Source of the DNA: Pseudomonadota bacterium
Lineage (GTDB): Bacteria > Desulfobacterota > Desulfovibrionia > Desulfovibrionales > Desulfomicrobiaceae
Length of the DNA: 32,532 bases
Assembly (NCBI GenBank): GCA_023393525.1
Contig: JAEWKZ010000031.1
Location: forward strand, 1 to 32,532
Direction of reading: 5' to 3'
Position numbers and translations under genes: made by a program
The notes under the pieces: generated by a model
The model's input: the letters and a program-made list of their open reading frames with translations, nothing else
What the model was told of the DNA's origin: nothing
Database searches by the model: none
Shown here: piece by piece, positions 7,504 to 16,197 of the stretch
How positions within the stretch are numbered: the stretch's first letter is position 1
How the letters are laid out: each line of letters opens with the position of its first letter

Positions 7504-8693
7504 TGTCAAAAACCGTTTTTCTGGTCGCCGACGGCATGGCCGGATGGCCCCTGGACACCCTGGGCGGACGCACCACCCTGCAGGCCGCCTGCACGCCCGC
7601 CCTCGACCTTCTGGCGTCGAAATCCAGCATCGGCCGGTGCCAAACGGTTCCCGAAGGCATGCCGCCGGGTTCCGACGTGGCCAACATGTCGCTTCTGGGC
7701 TACGACCCCAGGGCCCACCACACCGGCCGCGGGCCCATCGAGGCCGCGGCCCAGGGCCTGGAGCTGGACCCGGACGATCTGGTCTGGCGCATGAACCTGG
7801 TCAACCTGACCGAACTCTCGCAGCGCGGAGTGATGCGCGACTATTCCTCGGGACACATCGACACCGCCACCGCGGCGCCCCTGGTCGCCAGGCTGGCCGA
7901 AATGGCCGCAAACGGCCCTTTCAAACCCGTCCAGGGCATCCAGTACCGCCACCTGCTGGTGCAGAGCGGCGGCGCGCGCACAGAGGCGGCCGCCATCTCC
8001 GTCCGACCTCCCCATGACATCCTGGACCAGAACATCACCCAGGATCTGGAGTCCTTTGCCGCGATCCCGGAACTGATGTCGTTTCTGCGCCAGGCCCATG
8101 AATTCCTGCGCCTCGACGCCTCCTCCCAGGCCACATCTGTCTGGCCCTGGGGCCAGGGCCGGCCGCTGACGCTGCCCGCCTTCGCCGAGCGCTTCGGCCT
8201 GCGCGGAGCCGTGGTTTCGGCCGTGGACCTGGTCAAGGGGCTGGGCCGCGCCGCCGGAATGGACGTACTGGATGTGGAGGGCGTGACCGGCCTCATCGAC
8301 ACCAACTACGAAGGCAAGGTCCAGGCGGCCCTTGAATTTCTGCAGCGCGGCGATTTTGTCTACGTGCACGTGGAGGCCCCGGACGAATGCGGGCACATGG
8401 GCGATGCGCAGCTCAAGAAACGCGCCATCGAACTCTTCGACCAGCGCATAGTGGCCCCGGTCCTGGCGGCGCTCCAAGGCCAGGACGCGACGATCGTGGT
8501 CACCTGCGACCATTACACCCCCGTCGTCCGCCGTACGCACACCCGGGACGCTGTGCCCTTTCTGATCCACAGGACGCGGTCCGCCAGAACCGGCGGCCCC
8601 GCCGCGTTCGACGAGAGCACCGCCCGGGAGGCAGGCCTTTTTCTGCCCGAAGGACGCGACCTGCTGCCCTTCTGCCTCGGACCCGACGCATGA
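7503..8693 (+). CDS. ApgM-family phosphoglycerate-mutase-like protein; candidate homoserine kinase
   Basis: A 396-residue protein of the alkaline-phosphatase-superfamily branch that includes archaeal-type cofactor-independent phosphoglycerate mutase (ApgM). Metal-site and nucleophile motifs are present: LVADGMAGW at residues 7-15, PPGSDVANMSLLGYDP around Ser57, HVEAPDECGHMGD and VTCDHYTP near the C-terminal side. A subgroup of this family found beside hom in bacteria without thrB has been proposed to be a homoserine kinase. The placement here fits: start codon overlapping the hom stop by one base, with threonine synthase elsewhere in the window and no GHMP-type thrB visible. The sequence alone cannot separate mutase from kinase activity; I lean to homoserine kinase on context. 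It overlaps the next gene by four bases. Confidence 0.85.
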   Translation: MSKTVFLVADGMAGWPLDTLGGRTTLQAACTPALDLLASKSSIGRCQTVPEGMPPGSDVANMSLLGYDPRAHHTGRGPIEAAAQGLELDPDDLVWRMNLVNLTELSQRGVMRDYSSGHIDTATAAPLVARLAEMAANGPFKPVQGIQYRHLLVQSGGARTEAAAISVRPPHDILDQNITQDLESFAAIPELMSFLRQAHEFLRLDASSQATSVWPWGQGRPLTLPAFAERFGLRGAVVSAVDLVKGLGRAAGMDVLDVEGVTGLIDTNYEGKVQAALEFLQRGDFVYVHVEAPDECGHMGDAQLKKRAIELFDQRIVAPVLAALQGQDATIVVTCDHYTPVVRRTHTRDAVPFLIHRTRSARTGGPAAFDESTAREAGLFLPEGRDLLPFCLGPDA

Positions 8694-9103
8694 CGGCCGC
8701 CTTCCCGGAGCCGTCATGCTGGCTTACGCACCGCGTATCCTATGGCGAAACCGACGCCATGGGTGTCGTCTACTACGCCAACTACCTGCACCTCTTCGAA
8801 CGCGGTCGCAGCGAACTGATCCGGGGCCTGGGCTTCAGCTATGCCACGGTGGAGGAGCGAGGCATCTACCTGCCGGTGCGCGAGGCGAGCTGCCGCTACC
8901 TGGCCCCCGCGCGCTATGACGACCTCATCCGCATCCGCACCGGCCTGGCCGGCCAAACCCGCGCCAGTCTCAACTTCGTCTACGAAATCACCAACGCCGA
9001 TCACAGCGCTGTTCTGACGCGGGGATCGACACAGCACGCGGTGGTCAACGCCCAGGGCAAACCCGTCAGGATTCCGGACTGGCTCTCGGCCCTGTTCGGC
9101 TGA
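8690..9103 (+). CDS. YbgC-family (4HBT) acyl-CoA thioesterase
   Basis: A 137-residue hotdog-fold thioesterase. The family motif is clear: SYGETDAMGVVYYANYLHLF, with the catalytic aspartate at about residue 22 and the following Tyr-Tyr-Ala-Asn stretch, then FERGRSELIR. Such enzymes hydrolyse acyl-CoA or acyl-ACP thioesters in the cytoplasm; the natural substrate cannot be told from sequence. The ATG at 8690 overlaps the preceding stop (ATGA), and the gene ends 6 bases before the next one. A longer in-frame reading back to 8387 lies inside the previous gene and is an artefact. Its role beside threonine-pathway genes is unclear; YbgC is often near tol-pal genes, which are not seen here. Confidence 0.9.
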   Translation: MTAAFPEPSCWLTHRVSYGETDAMGVVYYANYLHLFERGRSELIRGLGFSYATVEERGIYLPVREASCRYLAPARYDDLIRIRTGLAGQTRASLNFVYEITNADHSAVLTRGSTQHAVVNAQGKPVRIPDWLSALFG

Positions 9104-9109
9104 ACGCGC

Positions 9110-9940
9110 ATGATCGACTGCCACACGCATGTCTTCCCGCCAAAAGTCGCTCCCAGACTGGTCGCCGCCATCTCCCGTGACCTGGGGCTCGAAGCGGCCG
9201 GCGATGGATCGGCCGCAGACCTTCTCGAACACCTGGAACGAGCCGGGATGGACAAGGCCCTGTGTTTCACCGCCGCCCTGCGCCCGGACCAGATGATTCC
9301 GGCCAACTCCTGGATGATCTCGCTGGGCCGGAGTCATCCCCGGCTCATCCCGCTGGGCGCCGTACACCCGGATCATCCGTCCTGGGAATCCGAGCTGGCC
9401 CGCCTGGAGCAAAGCGGAATCCGGGGCCTCAAGATCCATCCCGACCTCTCCGGAATCCCCCTCGCCTCGCCGCGCTGGAATCCCGTCTGGGAGGCCGTGT
9501 GCGGGCGGTTCGCGGTCATGCTGCACATGGGCCCGGTCAGAGAGGGAGGCCAAACCCTCTCCCGCCCTCGCGACCTGGCCGGAGTGCTCCGCAATTTTCC
9601 GGGCCTTGAAGTCATCGCCGCGCACCTGGGCGGACTCTTCCAGTGGGAGGAGACACTCGCGCACCTTGCCGGGCGCGACTTGTTCATGGACACGTCCTGC
9701 TGCCCCGGCGTCGTTCCCGAACAGACACTGGCGGAGATTCTGAAACGCCACGACCCGGAGCGCATCCTGTTCGGCAGCGACTACCCCCTCTTCGCCCCGG
9801 AGCGGGAACGCGCGGCGCTGTCCGATCTCCTGACGCGGATCGGCGTCCCGCCGGAGAGGATCCTGGACAACGGCGCGGGTTTGGCAAAAAGGCTGCAAAT
9901 CAGCGGATATCCTGATGTGACGCCATCTTCCCGGCATTGA
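9110..9940 (+). CDS. Amidohydrolase-family (TIM-barrel) metal-dependent hydrolase
   Basis: A 276-residue amidohydrolase-2/TatD-like protein. Metal-site residues can be traced: HTH at residues 5-7, the GLKIHPD strand near 104, MLHMG near 143, a histidine in VIAAHLGG near 167 and an aspartate in ILFGSDYPLF near 222. It probably hydrolyses or decarboxylates a small molecule in the cytoplasm, but the substrate cannot be predicted. Start ATG 9110 lies 6 bases after the thioesterase stop, with no better start nearby. It is the last gene of the hom operon; a space of 79 bases with its own candidate promoter separates it from lysS. Confidence 0.85.
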   Translation: MIDCHTHVFPPKVAPRLVAAISRDLGLEAAGDGSAADLLEHLERAGMDKALCFTAALRPDQMIPANSWMISLGRSHPRLIPLGAVHPDHPSWESELARLEQSGIRGLKIHPDLSGIPLASPRWNPVWEAVCGRFAVMLHMGPVREGGQTLSRPRDLAGVLRNFPGLEVIAAHLGGLFQWEETLAHLAGRDLFMDTSCCPGVVPEQTLAEILKRHDPERILFGSDYPLFAPERERAALSDLLTRIGVPPERILDNGAGLAKRLQISGYPDVTPSSRH

Positions 9941-9946
9941 CTTTTC

Positions 9947-9975
9947 TTGACGATAGGTCCAATTTCCAATACCCG
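9947..9975 (+). promoter_or_regulatory. Candidate promoter for the lysS-lol-bam-lpx operon
   Basis: TTGACG (9947-9952) is followed after 17 bases by TACCCG (9970-9975), inside the only A/T-rich gap in this stretch. The -10 is poor. The placement, just after the amidohydrolase gene and about 45 bases before the lysS start, is what makes it plausible. Confidence 0.35.
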
Positions 9976-10019
9976 AATTTGTTCATTTGAGGCCATCATC
10001 CCCGAAACGGAGACTTTCC

Positions 10020-11528
10020 TTGACAAAAGACCAGACCAATGCCCCAAGCGAAAAGCAACTGCTCCGCCACCGCAAGGAAAAGGCGCAGTTTCTGCTGGAC
10101 GCCGGCATCCCCCTATATCCCAACGACTTTCGACGCTCTGCGGAAATCGGCGACGTTATTGAAGAACACGGTGAAAAGGACGAAGCCGTTCTTGAGCAGG
10201 AAGGGCTGAACTTCGCCCTGTGCGGCCGGATCATGGCCCACCGCTCTTTTGGCAAGGCCACGTTTTTCCACATCCAGGACACCAGCGGCAAGATACAGGT
10301 CTACGCCCAGCGCGACGATCTCGGCGTCGAACAGTACGGGGTGTTCAAAAAATTCGAGATCGGCGACATTGTCGGCGTCGCCGGCGCCCTTTTCCGCACC
10401 AAGACCGGGGAGCTGACCATCAAGTCCGCCGAGGTCCGCCTGCTCTCCAAGTCCATGCGCCCTCTCCCGGAAAAATATCACGGCCTGAAAGATGTCGAGA
10501 CACGGTACCGTCAGCGCTACGTGGACCTTCTGGTCAACGATCGGGCGCGCGACATTTTCCGCAAGCGCACGGCCATCGTGCAGTACATCCGCGATTTCCT
10601 GAACGAACGCCGATTCCTGGAAGTGGAGACGCCCATGATGCAGCCCATCGCCGGCGGCGCCACGGCCAAGCCCTTCCGCACGCACCACAATGCCCTGGAC
10701 ATGGACCTGTTCCTGCGCATCGCGCCGGAGCTGTACCTCAAACGCCTTCTGGTGGGCGGATTCGACCGGGTCTATGAGATCAACCGCAATTTCCGCAACG
10801 AAGGCATCGACACGCGCCACAACCCCGAATTCACCATGATTGAATTCTACTGGGCGTACGCGACCTTCGAGGACCTCATGGACCTGACCCAGGAGCTGCT
10901 CTGCGGCCTGGCCAAATCCGTGTGCGGCACCCATCTGGTCGAATATCAGGGCAACGTCATCGATCTCCAGGACGGATGGGTGCGCATGCCTTTCCATGCA
11001 TCCCTGGAAAAGATCGGCGGGGTGTCTGCGGACATCTACCTCGATTACGCCAAATGCAGAGACCTGGTCCTGAAGCTGGGCGAGACCGCGCACCCCAAGG
11101 AAAAACTCGGCAAGCTCCAGGCCAAGCTCTTCGACAACCTGGTCGAGCCCAAACTCATTCAGCCGCATTTCATCTATCATTACCCCACGGACATCTCCCC
11201 GTTGTCCCGCAAGAACGACCAGAATCCCGAGATCACGGACCGGTTCGAGCTTTTCATCTGCGGGCAGGAGATGGCCAACGCCTTTTCCGAACTGAACGAT
11301 CCGTACGACCAGAAGGACCGCTTCGAGGAACAGGTCCGGGAGAAAGCCGCCGGCGACGACGAGGCCCACGCCATGGACGAGGACTACATCCGGGCGCTGG
11401 AATACGGCATGCCCCCGGCGGCCGGACAGGGGATCGGCATCGACCGCCTGGTCATGCTGCTGACGGATTCTCCGTCCATCCGGGAAGTCATCCTCTTCCC
11501 CCTGCTGCGGCCGGAAATCGCCGGCTAG
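10020..11528 (+). CDS. lysS: Lysyl-tRNA synthetase (class II)
   Basis: A 502-residue class II LysRS that charges tRNA-Lys. The N-terminal OB-fold anticodon-binding domain (about 60-160) shows GRIMAHRSFGKATFFHIQD. The catalytic domain has motif 1 around FLEVETPMMQPIAGGA, motif 2 at FRNEGIDTRHNPEFTMIEFY and motif 3 at GIGIDRLVMLLTDSPSIRE. I place the start at TTG 10020, with GGAG seven bases upstream (10009-10012); the first residues are then MTKDQTNAPSEKQLL. A longer reading from TTG 9987 would add 11 residues with no ribosome-binding site. Its pairing with lolCD downstream suggests cotranscription; the gap to lolC is 52 bases and holds only a small hairpin without a T-run. Confidence 0.96.
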   Translation: MTKDQTNAPSEKQLLRHRKEKAQFLLDAGIPLYPNDFRRSAEIGDVIEEHGEKDEAVLEQEGLNFALCGRIMAHRSFGKATFFHIQDTSGKIQVYAQRDDLGVEQYGVFKKFEIGDIVGVAGALFRTKTGELTIKSAEVRLLSKSMRPLPEKYHGLKDVETRYRQRYVDLLVNDRARDIFRKRTAIVQYIRDFLNERRFLEVETPMMQPIAGGATAKPFRTHHNALDMDLFLRIAPELYLKRLLVGGFDRVYEINRNFRNEGIDTRHNPEFTMIEFYWAYATFEDLMDLTQELLCGLAKSVCGTHLVEYQGNVIDLQDGWVRMPFHASLEKIGGVSADIYLDYAKCRDLVLKLGETAHPKEKLGKLQAKLFDNLVEPKLIQPHFIYHYPTDISPLSRKNDQNPEITDRFELFICGQEMANAFSELNDPYDQKDRFEEQVREKAAGDDEAHAMDEDYIRALEYGMPPAAGQGIGIDRLVMLLTDSPSIREVILFPLLRPEIAG

Positions 11529-11580
11529 AACGGCGCGAGCACCGGCCCGGCATACTGCCGGAATTCCAGAGCGAGAACCC

Positions 11581-12810
11581 ATGCACTTTGAACTTTTCGT
11601 TTCCCTGCGGTATCTCCTGGCCCGGCGCAAGCAGGCCTTCATATCCGTCATATCGCTCATCTCGGTGTTGGGCGTGGCCATCGGCGTGGCCTCGCTCATC
11701 GTCGTGCTCGGGGTCATGAACGGCTTCAGCGACAACTTGCGCGACAAGATCCTGGGCATCAACTCCCATCTCATCCTTGGCTCGGTCAAACAGACCATAG
11801 ACGGCTACGACCGACTCGTGGACAAAAGCCTGCGGGTCGACGGCGTGGTCGCCGCGACCCCGTTCATCTATTACGAGGTCATGCTCTCCACCCCCTCGGG
11901 GGTCAAAGGCGTGGTTCTGAGAGGCATTGATCCGCAAACCGCCGGATCGGTCCTGACCGTGGAAAAGGACATGGTCAGCGGCAGCCTCGCAAGCCTGGGC
12001 GATGGGGGCGCCATGCCCGGCATCGTCATCGGCAAGGAACTGGCTTCCAGGCTGGGTCTGACCATCGGCAGCAGGGTCAGCCTGCTTGCCCCGAGCGGAA
12101 AGAAATCCGCGGCCGGTTTTTCTCCCCGGATCATTTTCTTCAATGTCACCGGCATCTTCAGTTCAGGGATGTTCGAGTACGACTCGTCCCTTGCCTTCGT
12201 GTCCATCCCCGAGGCCCAGAAAATCCTGGGGTTCGAGGGCGATTTCGTGACCGGAATCGAATACAGGGTTTCGGACATAGACGGCGTGCAGGGCATCGGG
12301 GATGCGCTGGTCCGCGCCCTTGGCGGCTTTCCGCTCTATTCCCGCAACTGGATCGAGATGAACCAAAACCTCTTCGCGGCGCTCAAGCTCGAAAAAACCG
12401 CCATGGCGGTCATCCTGATCATGATCGTGCTGGTGGGTTCCTTTTCCATCATCACCACCCTGGTCATGATGGTCATGGAAAAAACCAAGGACATCGCCGT
12501 GCTCATGGCCCTCGGCGCCACGCCTCCCCAGATCCGCAACATCTTCATCCTGCAGGGCTCGCTCATCGGGGCCGTGGGCACGAGCATCGGGTTCGGCCTG
12601 GGGCTTGCGATCTGCTCCCTGCTGCAGAAATACCAGTTCATCAAGCTCCCGGCGGATGTCTACTACCTGGACCATCTCCCGGTGAAGATCGAGTTCCTCG
12701 ACATGTCGCTCATCGCCATCTCGGCCATGGCCCTGTGCTTCCTGGCGACCCTGTACCCGGCCAGACAGGCCTCGAAGATGCAACCCACCGAGGCGCTGCG
12801 CTATGAGTGA
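11581..12810 (+). CDS. lolC: Lipoprotein-releasing ABC transporter permease (LolC/LolE family)
   Basis: A 409-residue inner-membrane permease that, with LolD, extracts outer-membrane lipoproteins and passes them to LolA. It shows the family topology: one membrane helix near residues 22-45 (FISVISLISVLGVAIGVASL), a large periplasmic domain (about 48-270), then three helices near 275-300, 320-345 and 370-395. The coupling-region sequence LMALGATPPQIRNIFILQG is typical of the MacB/FtsX-like permease domain. E. coli uses two permeases, LolC and LolE; only one is found here, so it may work as a homodimer or pair with a gene elsewhere. It overlaps lolD by 8 bases. Confidence 0.93.
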   Translation: MHFELFVSLRYLLARRKQAFISVISLISVLGVAIGVASLIVVLGVMNGFSDNLRDKILGINSHLILGSVKQTIDGYDRLVDKSLRVDGVVAATPFIYYEVMLSTPSGVKGVVLRGIDPQTAGSVLTVEKDMVSGSLASLGDGGAMPGIVIGKELASRLGLTIGSRVSLLAPSGKKSAAGFSPRIIFFNVTGIFSSGMFEYDSSLAFVSIPEAQKILGFEGDFVTGIEYRVSDIDGVQGIGDALVRALGGFPLYSRNWIEMNQNLFAALKLEKTAMAVILIMIVLVGSFSIITTLVMMVMEKTKDIAVLMALGATPPQIRNIFILQGSLIGAVGTSIGFGLGLAICSLLQKYQFIKLPADVYYLDHLPVKIEFLDMSLIAISAMALCFLATLYPARQASKMQPTEALRYE

Positions 12811-13480
12811 GGTCTATCGTCTGAAAAACGTCGGCAAGGCCTACGAGCAGGGCGAGGAAACCGTCACCGTCCTGTCCGGGGTGGAACTGGCCGTGAGCGG
12901 AGGGGACTCCCTGGCCATCGTCGGGGCGTCGGGCTCCGGCAAGAGCACCCTGCTGCAACTCATGGGCACCTTGGACGTGCCGTCTAGCGGAACCATCCTC
13001 TTCAACGGAGACGACATTTCGACCCTGGGCTGGAAGGAACGGGCCCGTATCCGCAACAAGAACATGGGTTTCGTTTTTCAATTCCATCATCTGTTGCCGG
13101 AATTCTCGACTCTGGAAAACGCGGCCATGCCCGGAATCATCGGCGGCATGGCCAAGGGAGAGGCCCTGGAAAGGGCCGACGCGGCTTTGTCGCGGGTGGG
13201 GCTTGCGCATCGGCGCCATCACAGGGTAACCACCCTGTCCGGAGGAGAGAGGCAACGCGCGGCCATAGCGCGCGCCATCCTGCTCGAACCCGCGGTGGTG
13301 CTCGCGGACGAACCCACCGGAAACCTCGACGAACGGACAGGTCGGGAAATCAACGATCTTTTGCTGCATCTGAACAAGGATCAGGGAGTCACCCTGGTCG
13401 TCGTTACCCACAATGCTGAACTGGCCCAATGCATGCGCCGCACGTTGGAGCTTCGTTCCGGAGAATTGTATGAAACGTAG
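12803..13480 (+). CDS. lolD: Lipoprotein-releasing system ATP-binding protein LolD
   Basis: A 225-residue ABC ATPase that drives lipoprotein release with the permease encoded just upstream. Walker A is GASGSGKST (residues 41-49), the Q-loop glutamine is at 93 in VFQFHHLLPEFS, the signature LSGGERQ is at 145-151, and Walker B is AVVLADEPTGNLDE (about 164-177). Its length fits a single nucleotide-binding domain. The start overlaps the permease gene by 8 bases and the end overlaps bamA by 11 bases, so all three are tightly coupled. The linkage of lipoprotein release to the outer-membrane protein machinery in one operon makes functional sense. Confidence 0.96.
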   Translation: MSEVYRLKNVGKAYEQGEETVTVLSGVELAVSGGDSLAIVGASGSGKSTLLQLMGTLDVPSSGTILFNGDDISTLGWKERARIRNKNMGFVFQFHHLLPEFSTLENAAMPGIIGGMAKGEALERADAALSRVGLAHRRHHRVTTLSGGERQRAAIARAILLEPAVVLADEPTGNLDERTGREINDLLLHLNKDQGVTLVVVTHNAELAQCMRRTLELRSGELYET

Positions 13481-16157
13481 TGCTCTCCTGTGTCTGATTG
13501 TTTTCCTGTATCTCTTCTGCGCCGGCCCGCTCTTCGCGGACACGGCGAACAAGGTCATCGTCCTGCCCTTTGCCGTCAACGCGGCTCCGGACCTGGCCTA
13601 TCTGGAAGAGAGCCTGCCCAAGCTGCTTCAGGACCGCCTGACAGCCCTGGGGCTGGAGGTGGTCTCACAGGAAGAGACCATGCGCCTCTTGCAGGATCAG
13701 CAGGTGGAGTACCTCGATCTTGGCGTCGCCCGGGACATGGCGCTGCTCGCCGGAGCCGGCTATGCGGTCTACGGCAGCTTCAGCCAGGTCGGGGAAAGCA
13801 TCAGCATCGACACCCGGCTGGTGGAGGCGTACGGAGTGCGGGAGCCAAAGCCGTTTTTCGTGGTCAAGGAGGGTGTGATCAACATCCTGCCCGCCATCGA
13901 GGAAACGGCAACCAAAATCCAGGCCGGCGTTCAGCAAAAGGACCGCATCGCATCCATAGATGTGCGCGGGAATGAAATTCTCGACGACGACGTGGTCCTC
14001 ATGCGGCTCAAGATCCAGCCCGGCGACGCGTACGATCCCACGGTCGTCAACACCGAACTCAAAAGCCTGTACGAACTCGGCTATTTCGACGACATCGCCA
14101 TTGCCCTGGAGGACACCGCCGAAGGCAAGCTCCTGATCATCAACGTCAAGGAGAAGCCGCTCATTTCCGCCATCAGCGTCGAGGGCGCTCAGGAGCTCGA
14201 TGCCGACGATCTGCTGGCGGCCATCGCCACCAAGACCGGAGCCGTGCTGAACCCCAGGGTTCTGGCCGACGACATGGGCAAGATCCGCGAACTCTACCGC
14301 AAGGACGGCTTTTACAACGCCGAGGTCGACTACACCCTGACCCAGGCCGACGCCAAGCGCGCTCGCCTGAACATCCTCGTCAAGGAAGGCAAGAAGCTCT
14401 ACGTGACCGACATCGTCATTCAGGGCGCCAAACAGCTCGACCCCTCCGACCTCAAGGACGAGCTGGCCCTGACCGAACGCGGCATGCTGTCCTGGATGAC
14501 CGGGTCGGGCGTGCTGCGCGAGGAAATTCTGGACCGCGACGCGGCGGCGCTGGAGGCCTATTACGGCAATCGGGGATTTTTGAACGCCAGGGTGGGGCAG
14601 CCCGAAGTCAGCTACAACGAGGACGGCATCACGGTGACCTTTCAGGTCGATGAAGGCGACCGTTACAGAGTGGCCGGCGTCAAGTACGATGGAGACATGA
14701 TCGCCGCCCCCGAAAATCTGGACACGGTCATCGCCCTTGACGACCTGGCCAGGGAAAACGAATTCTTCGACCGCTCGGTGCTGCGCACCGACCTGCAGAA
14801 GCTTACGGCGCACTATTCCAATTTCGGATACGCCTTTGCCGAAGCCGACGTGAACATGGCCCGCAACGAGGCCGACAAGACCCTGGACGTCACCTACATC
14901 CTGTCCAAGGGCAACAAGGTCTCCATCAACCGCGTGCTCATCGAGGGCAACACCAAGACCCGGGACAACGTGATCCGCCGCGAGATGCGTCTGGTCGACG
15001 GCGACATGTACGACGGAGCCCAGTTGCGCCGCTCCAACGCGCGGCTCAACAAGCTCGACTTCTTCGAAACCGTCGAGATCACCCCCGAACCAACGCCCAG
15101 CCCCAACGCCCTCGACCTGCGGGTCAAGGTCAAGGAAAAGCCCACGGGCCAGTTCTCGGCCGGCGTCGGCTACTCCAGCTATTCGCAGGTGTTCTTCTCG
15201 GGCCAGGTGCTTGAGCGCAACCTTTTCGGCATGGGCTATCAGCTCGGCTTCAAGGGAACCATCAGCGCCAAGTCCGCGGACTACACCGCCACCTTCTGGA
15301 ACCCGCATTACGACGACACGGACCTGGGCGTGGGCGTGAGCCTGTACAACACGATGAACGAATACTCGGACTACGACAAACAGGCCGTGGGCGCGCGTCT
15401 GCTCTTCGGCTATCCGCTCGGAGAATACACCAACCTGTCCTGGAACTACCGCCTGGAACGGTACAACATCGACGACATCGACGATGACGCGGACAAGGTC
15501 ATCAAAGACATCGAGGGGCAGAACTGGGCCAGCGCCCTCTACGCGTCCATCAAGCGAGACACCACGGACCGCCGCATCAACCCCTCCAGGGGCATGACGC
15601 ACCAGTTTTCCGTGGAATACGGCGGCGGCCTGCTCGGGGGCGACGACGACTTCGTCAAGTATATCGCCGATGCCAACCATTATTTCCCGATCTTCCTGGA
15701 AACCATCATTCACCTCCACGCCCAGGCGGGGTACGTGATGAAAAACGGCAGCGAGCGCATTCCGCCTTTCGAGCGCTTCTATCTCGGAGGCATGAATTCC
15801 GTTCGCGGATACAAGGAGCGGACCATCTCCCCGGTCTACGACCAGACGGAAGGCCAGGAGGGTTATGACGAGGGCGACGAAAAAGGCGGCAACAAGAGCT
15901 TCTTTTTCAACGCCGAATATCTTGTTCCGCTGCACAAGGAGATGGGCATCATGGGCCTGGTCTTCTTCGACGCCGGGAGCACCTGGGACGATGACGAGTC
16001 CATTGATTTCGACCTCTACAAGAGCGTCGGCGCCGGAGTACGCTGGTACTCGCCCCTTGGGCCGCTGCGTTTGGAATACGGCTACCCCCTGGACACGGTC
16101 GAAGTTGATGACGATAGGAAAGGCCGGTTCGAATTTTCCGTCGGACAGTTCTTTTAA
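13470..16157 (+). CDS. bamA: Outer membrane protein assembly factor BamA with an extra N-terminal domain
   Basis: An 895-residue BamA that inserts beta-barrel proteins in the outer membrane. Signal peptide residues 1-23 (hydrophobic core then LFA-D). Five POTRA domains follow at about 157-230, 231-307, 308-396, 397-480 and 481-560. A C-terminal barrel from about 563 has the VRGY motif in the long loop and ends in a terminal phenylalanine (SVGQFF), as required for assembly. Between signal peptide and first POTRA lie about 130 residues (24-155) not found in classical BamA of about 800 residues. They resemble the TolB-N/CsgG/FlgO-type fold: IVLPFAVNAAPDLAYLEE, then LLQDRLTALGLEVV and a YAVYGSF strand. 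ATG 13470 lies inside the end of lolD; an upstream in-frame start would precede the signal peptide and is not favoured. Confidence 0.94.
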   Translation: MKRSALLCLIVFLYLFCAGPLFADTANKVIVLPFAVNAAPDLAYLEESLPKLLQDRLTALGLEVVSQEETMRLLQDQQVEYLDLGVARDMALLAGAGYAVYGSFSQVGESISIDTRLVEAYGVREPKPFFVVKEGVINILPAIEETATKIQAGVQQKDRIASIDVRGNEILDDDVVLMRLKIQPGDAYDPTVVNTELKSLYELGYFDDIAIALEDTAEGKLLIINVKEKPLISAISVEGAQELDADDLLAAIATKTGAVLNPRVLADDMGKIRELYRKDGFYNAEVDYTLTQADAKRARLNILVKEGKKLYVTDIVIQGAKQLDPSDLKDELALTERGMLSWMTGSGVLREEILDRDAAALEAYYGNRGFLNARVGQPEVSYNEDGITVTFQVDEGDRYRVAGVKYDGDMIAAPENLDTVIALDDLARENEFFDRSVLRTDLQKLTAHYSNFGYAFAEADVNMARNEADKTLDVTYILSKGNKVSINRVLIEGNTKTRDNVIRREMRLVDGDMYDGAQLRRSNARLNKLDFFETVEITPEPTPSPNALDLRVKVKEKPTGQFSAGVGYSSYSQVFFSGQVLERNLFGMGYQLGFKGTISAKSADYTATFWNPHYDDTDLGVGVSLYNTMNEYSDYDKQAVGARLLFGYPLGEYTNLSWNYRLERYNIDDIDDDADKVIKDIEGQNWASALYASIKRDTTDRRINPSRGMTHQFSVEYGGGLLGGDDDFVKYIADANHYFPIFLETIIHLHAQAGYVMKNGSERIPPFERFYLGGMNSVRGYKERTISPVYDQTEGQEGYDEGDEKGGNKSFFFNAEYLVPLHKEMGIMGLVFFDAGSTWDDDESIDFDLYKSVGAGVRWYSPLGPLRLEYGYPLDTVEVDDDRKGRFEFSVGQFF

Positions 16158-16197
16158 ACTTTAAAAATTCATACACGTAATCGGTGAGGAGTTTTTC

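Noticed and set aside
11551..11565. Hairpin CCGGCA-N3-TGCCGG between lysS and lolC
   Set aside because: No T-run follows, and the stem is only 6 bp, so it is not supported as a terminator; the genes are probably cotranscribed.
10113..11798. A 561-codon minus-strand frame opposite lysS
   Set aside because: Antisense to all conserved LysRS motifs; composition again typical of shadows.
13665..15935. A 756-codon minus-strand frame opposite bamA
   Set aside because: Same shadow effect: valine-, glycine- and histidine-rich, no start signals, fully inside bamA.
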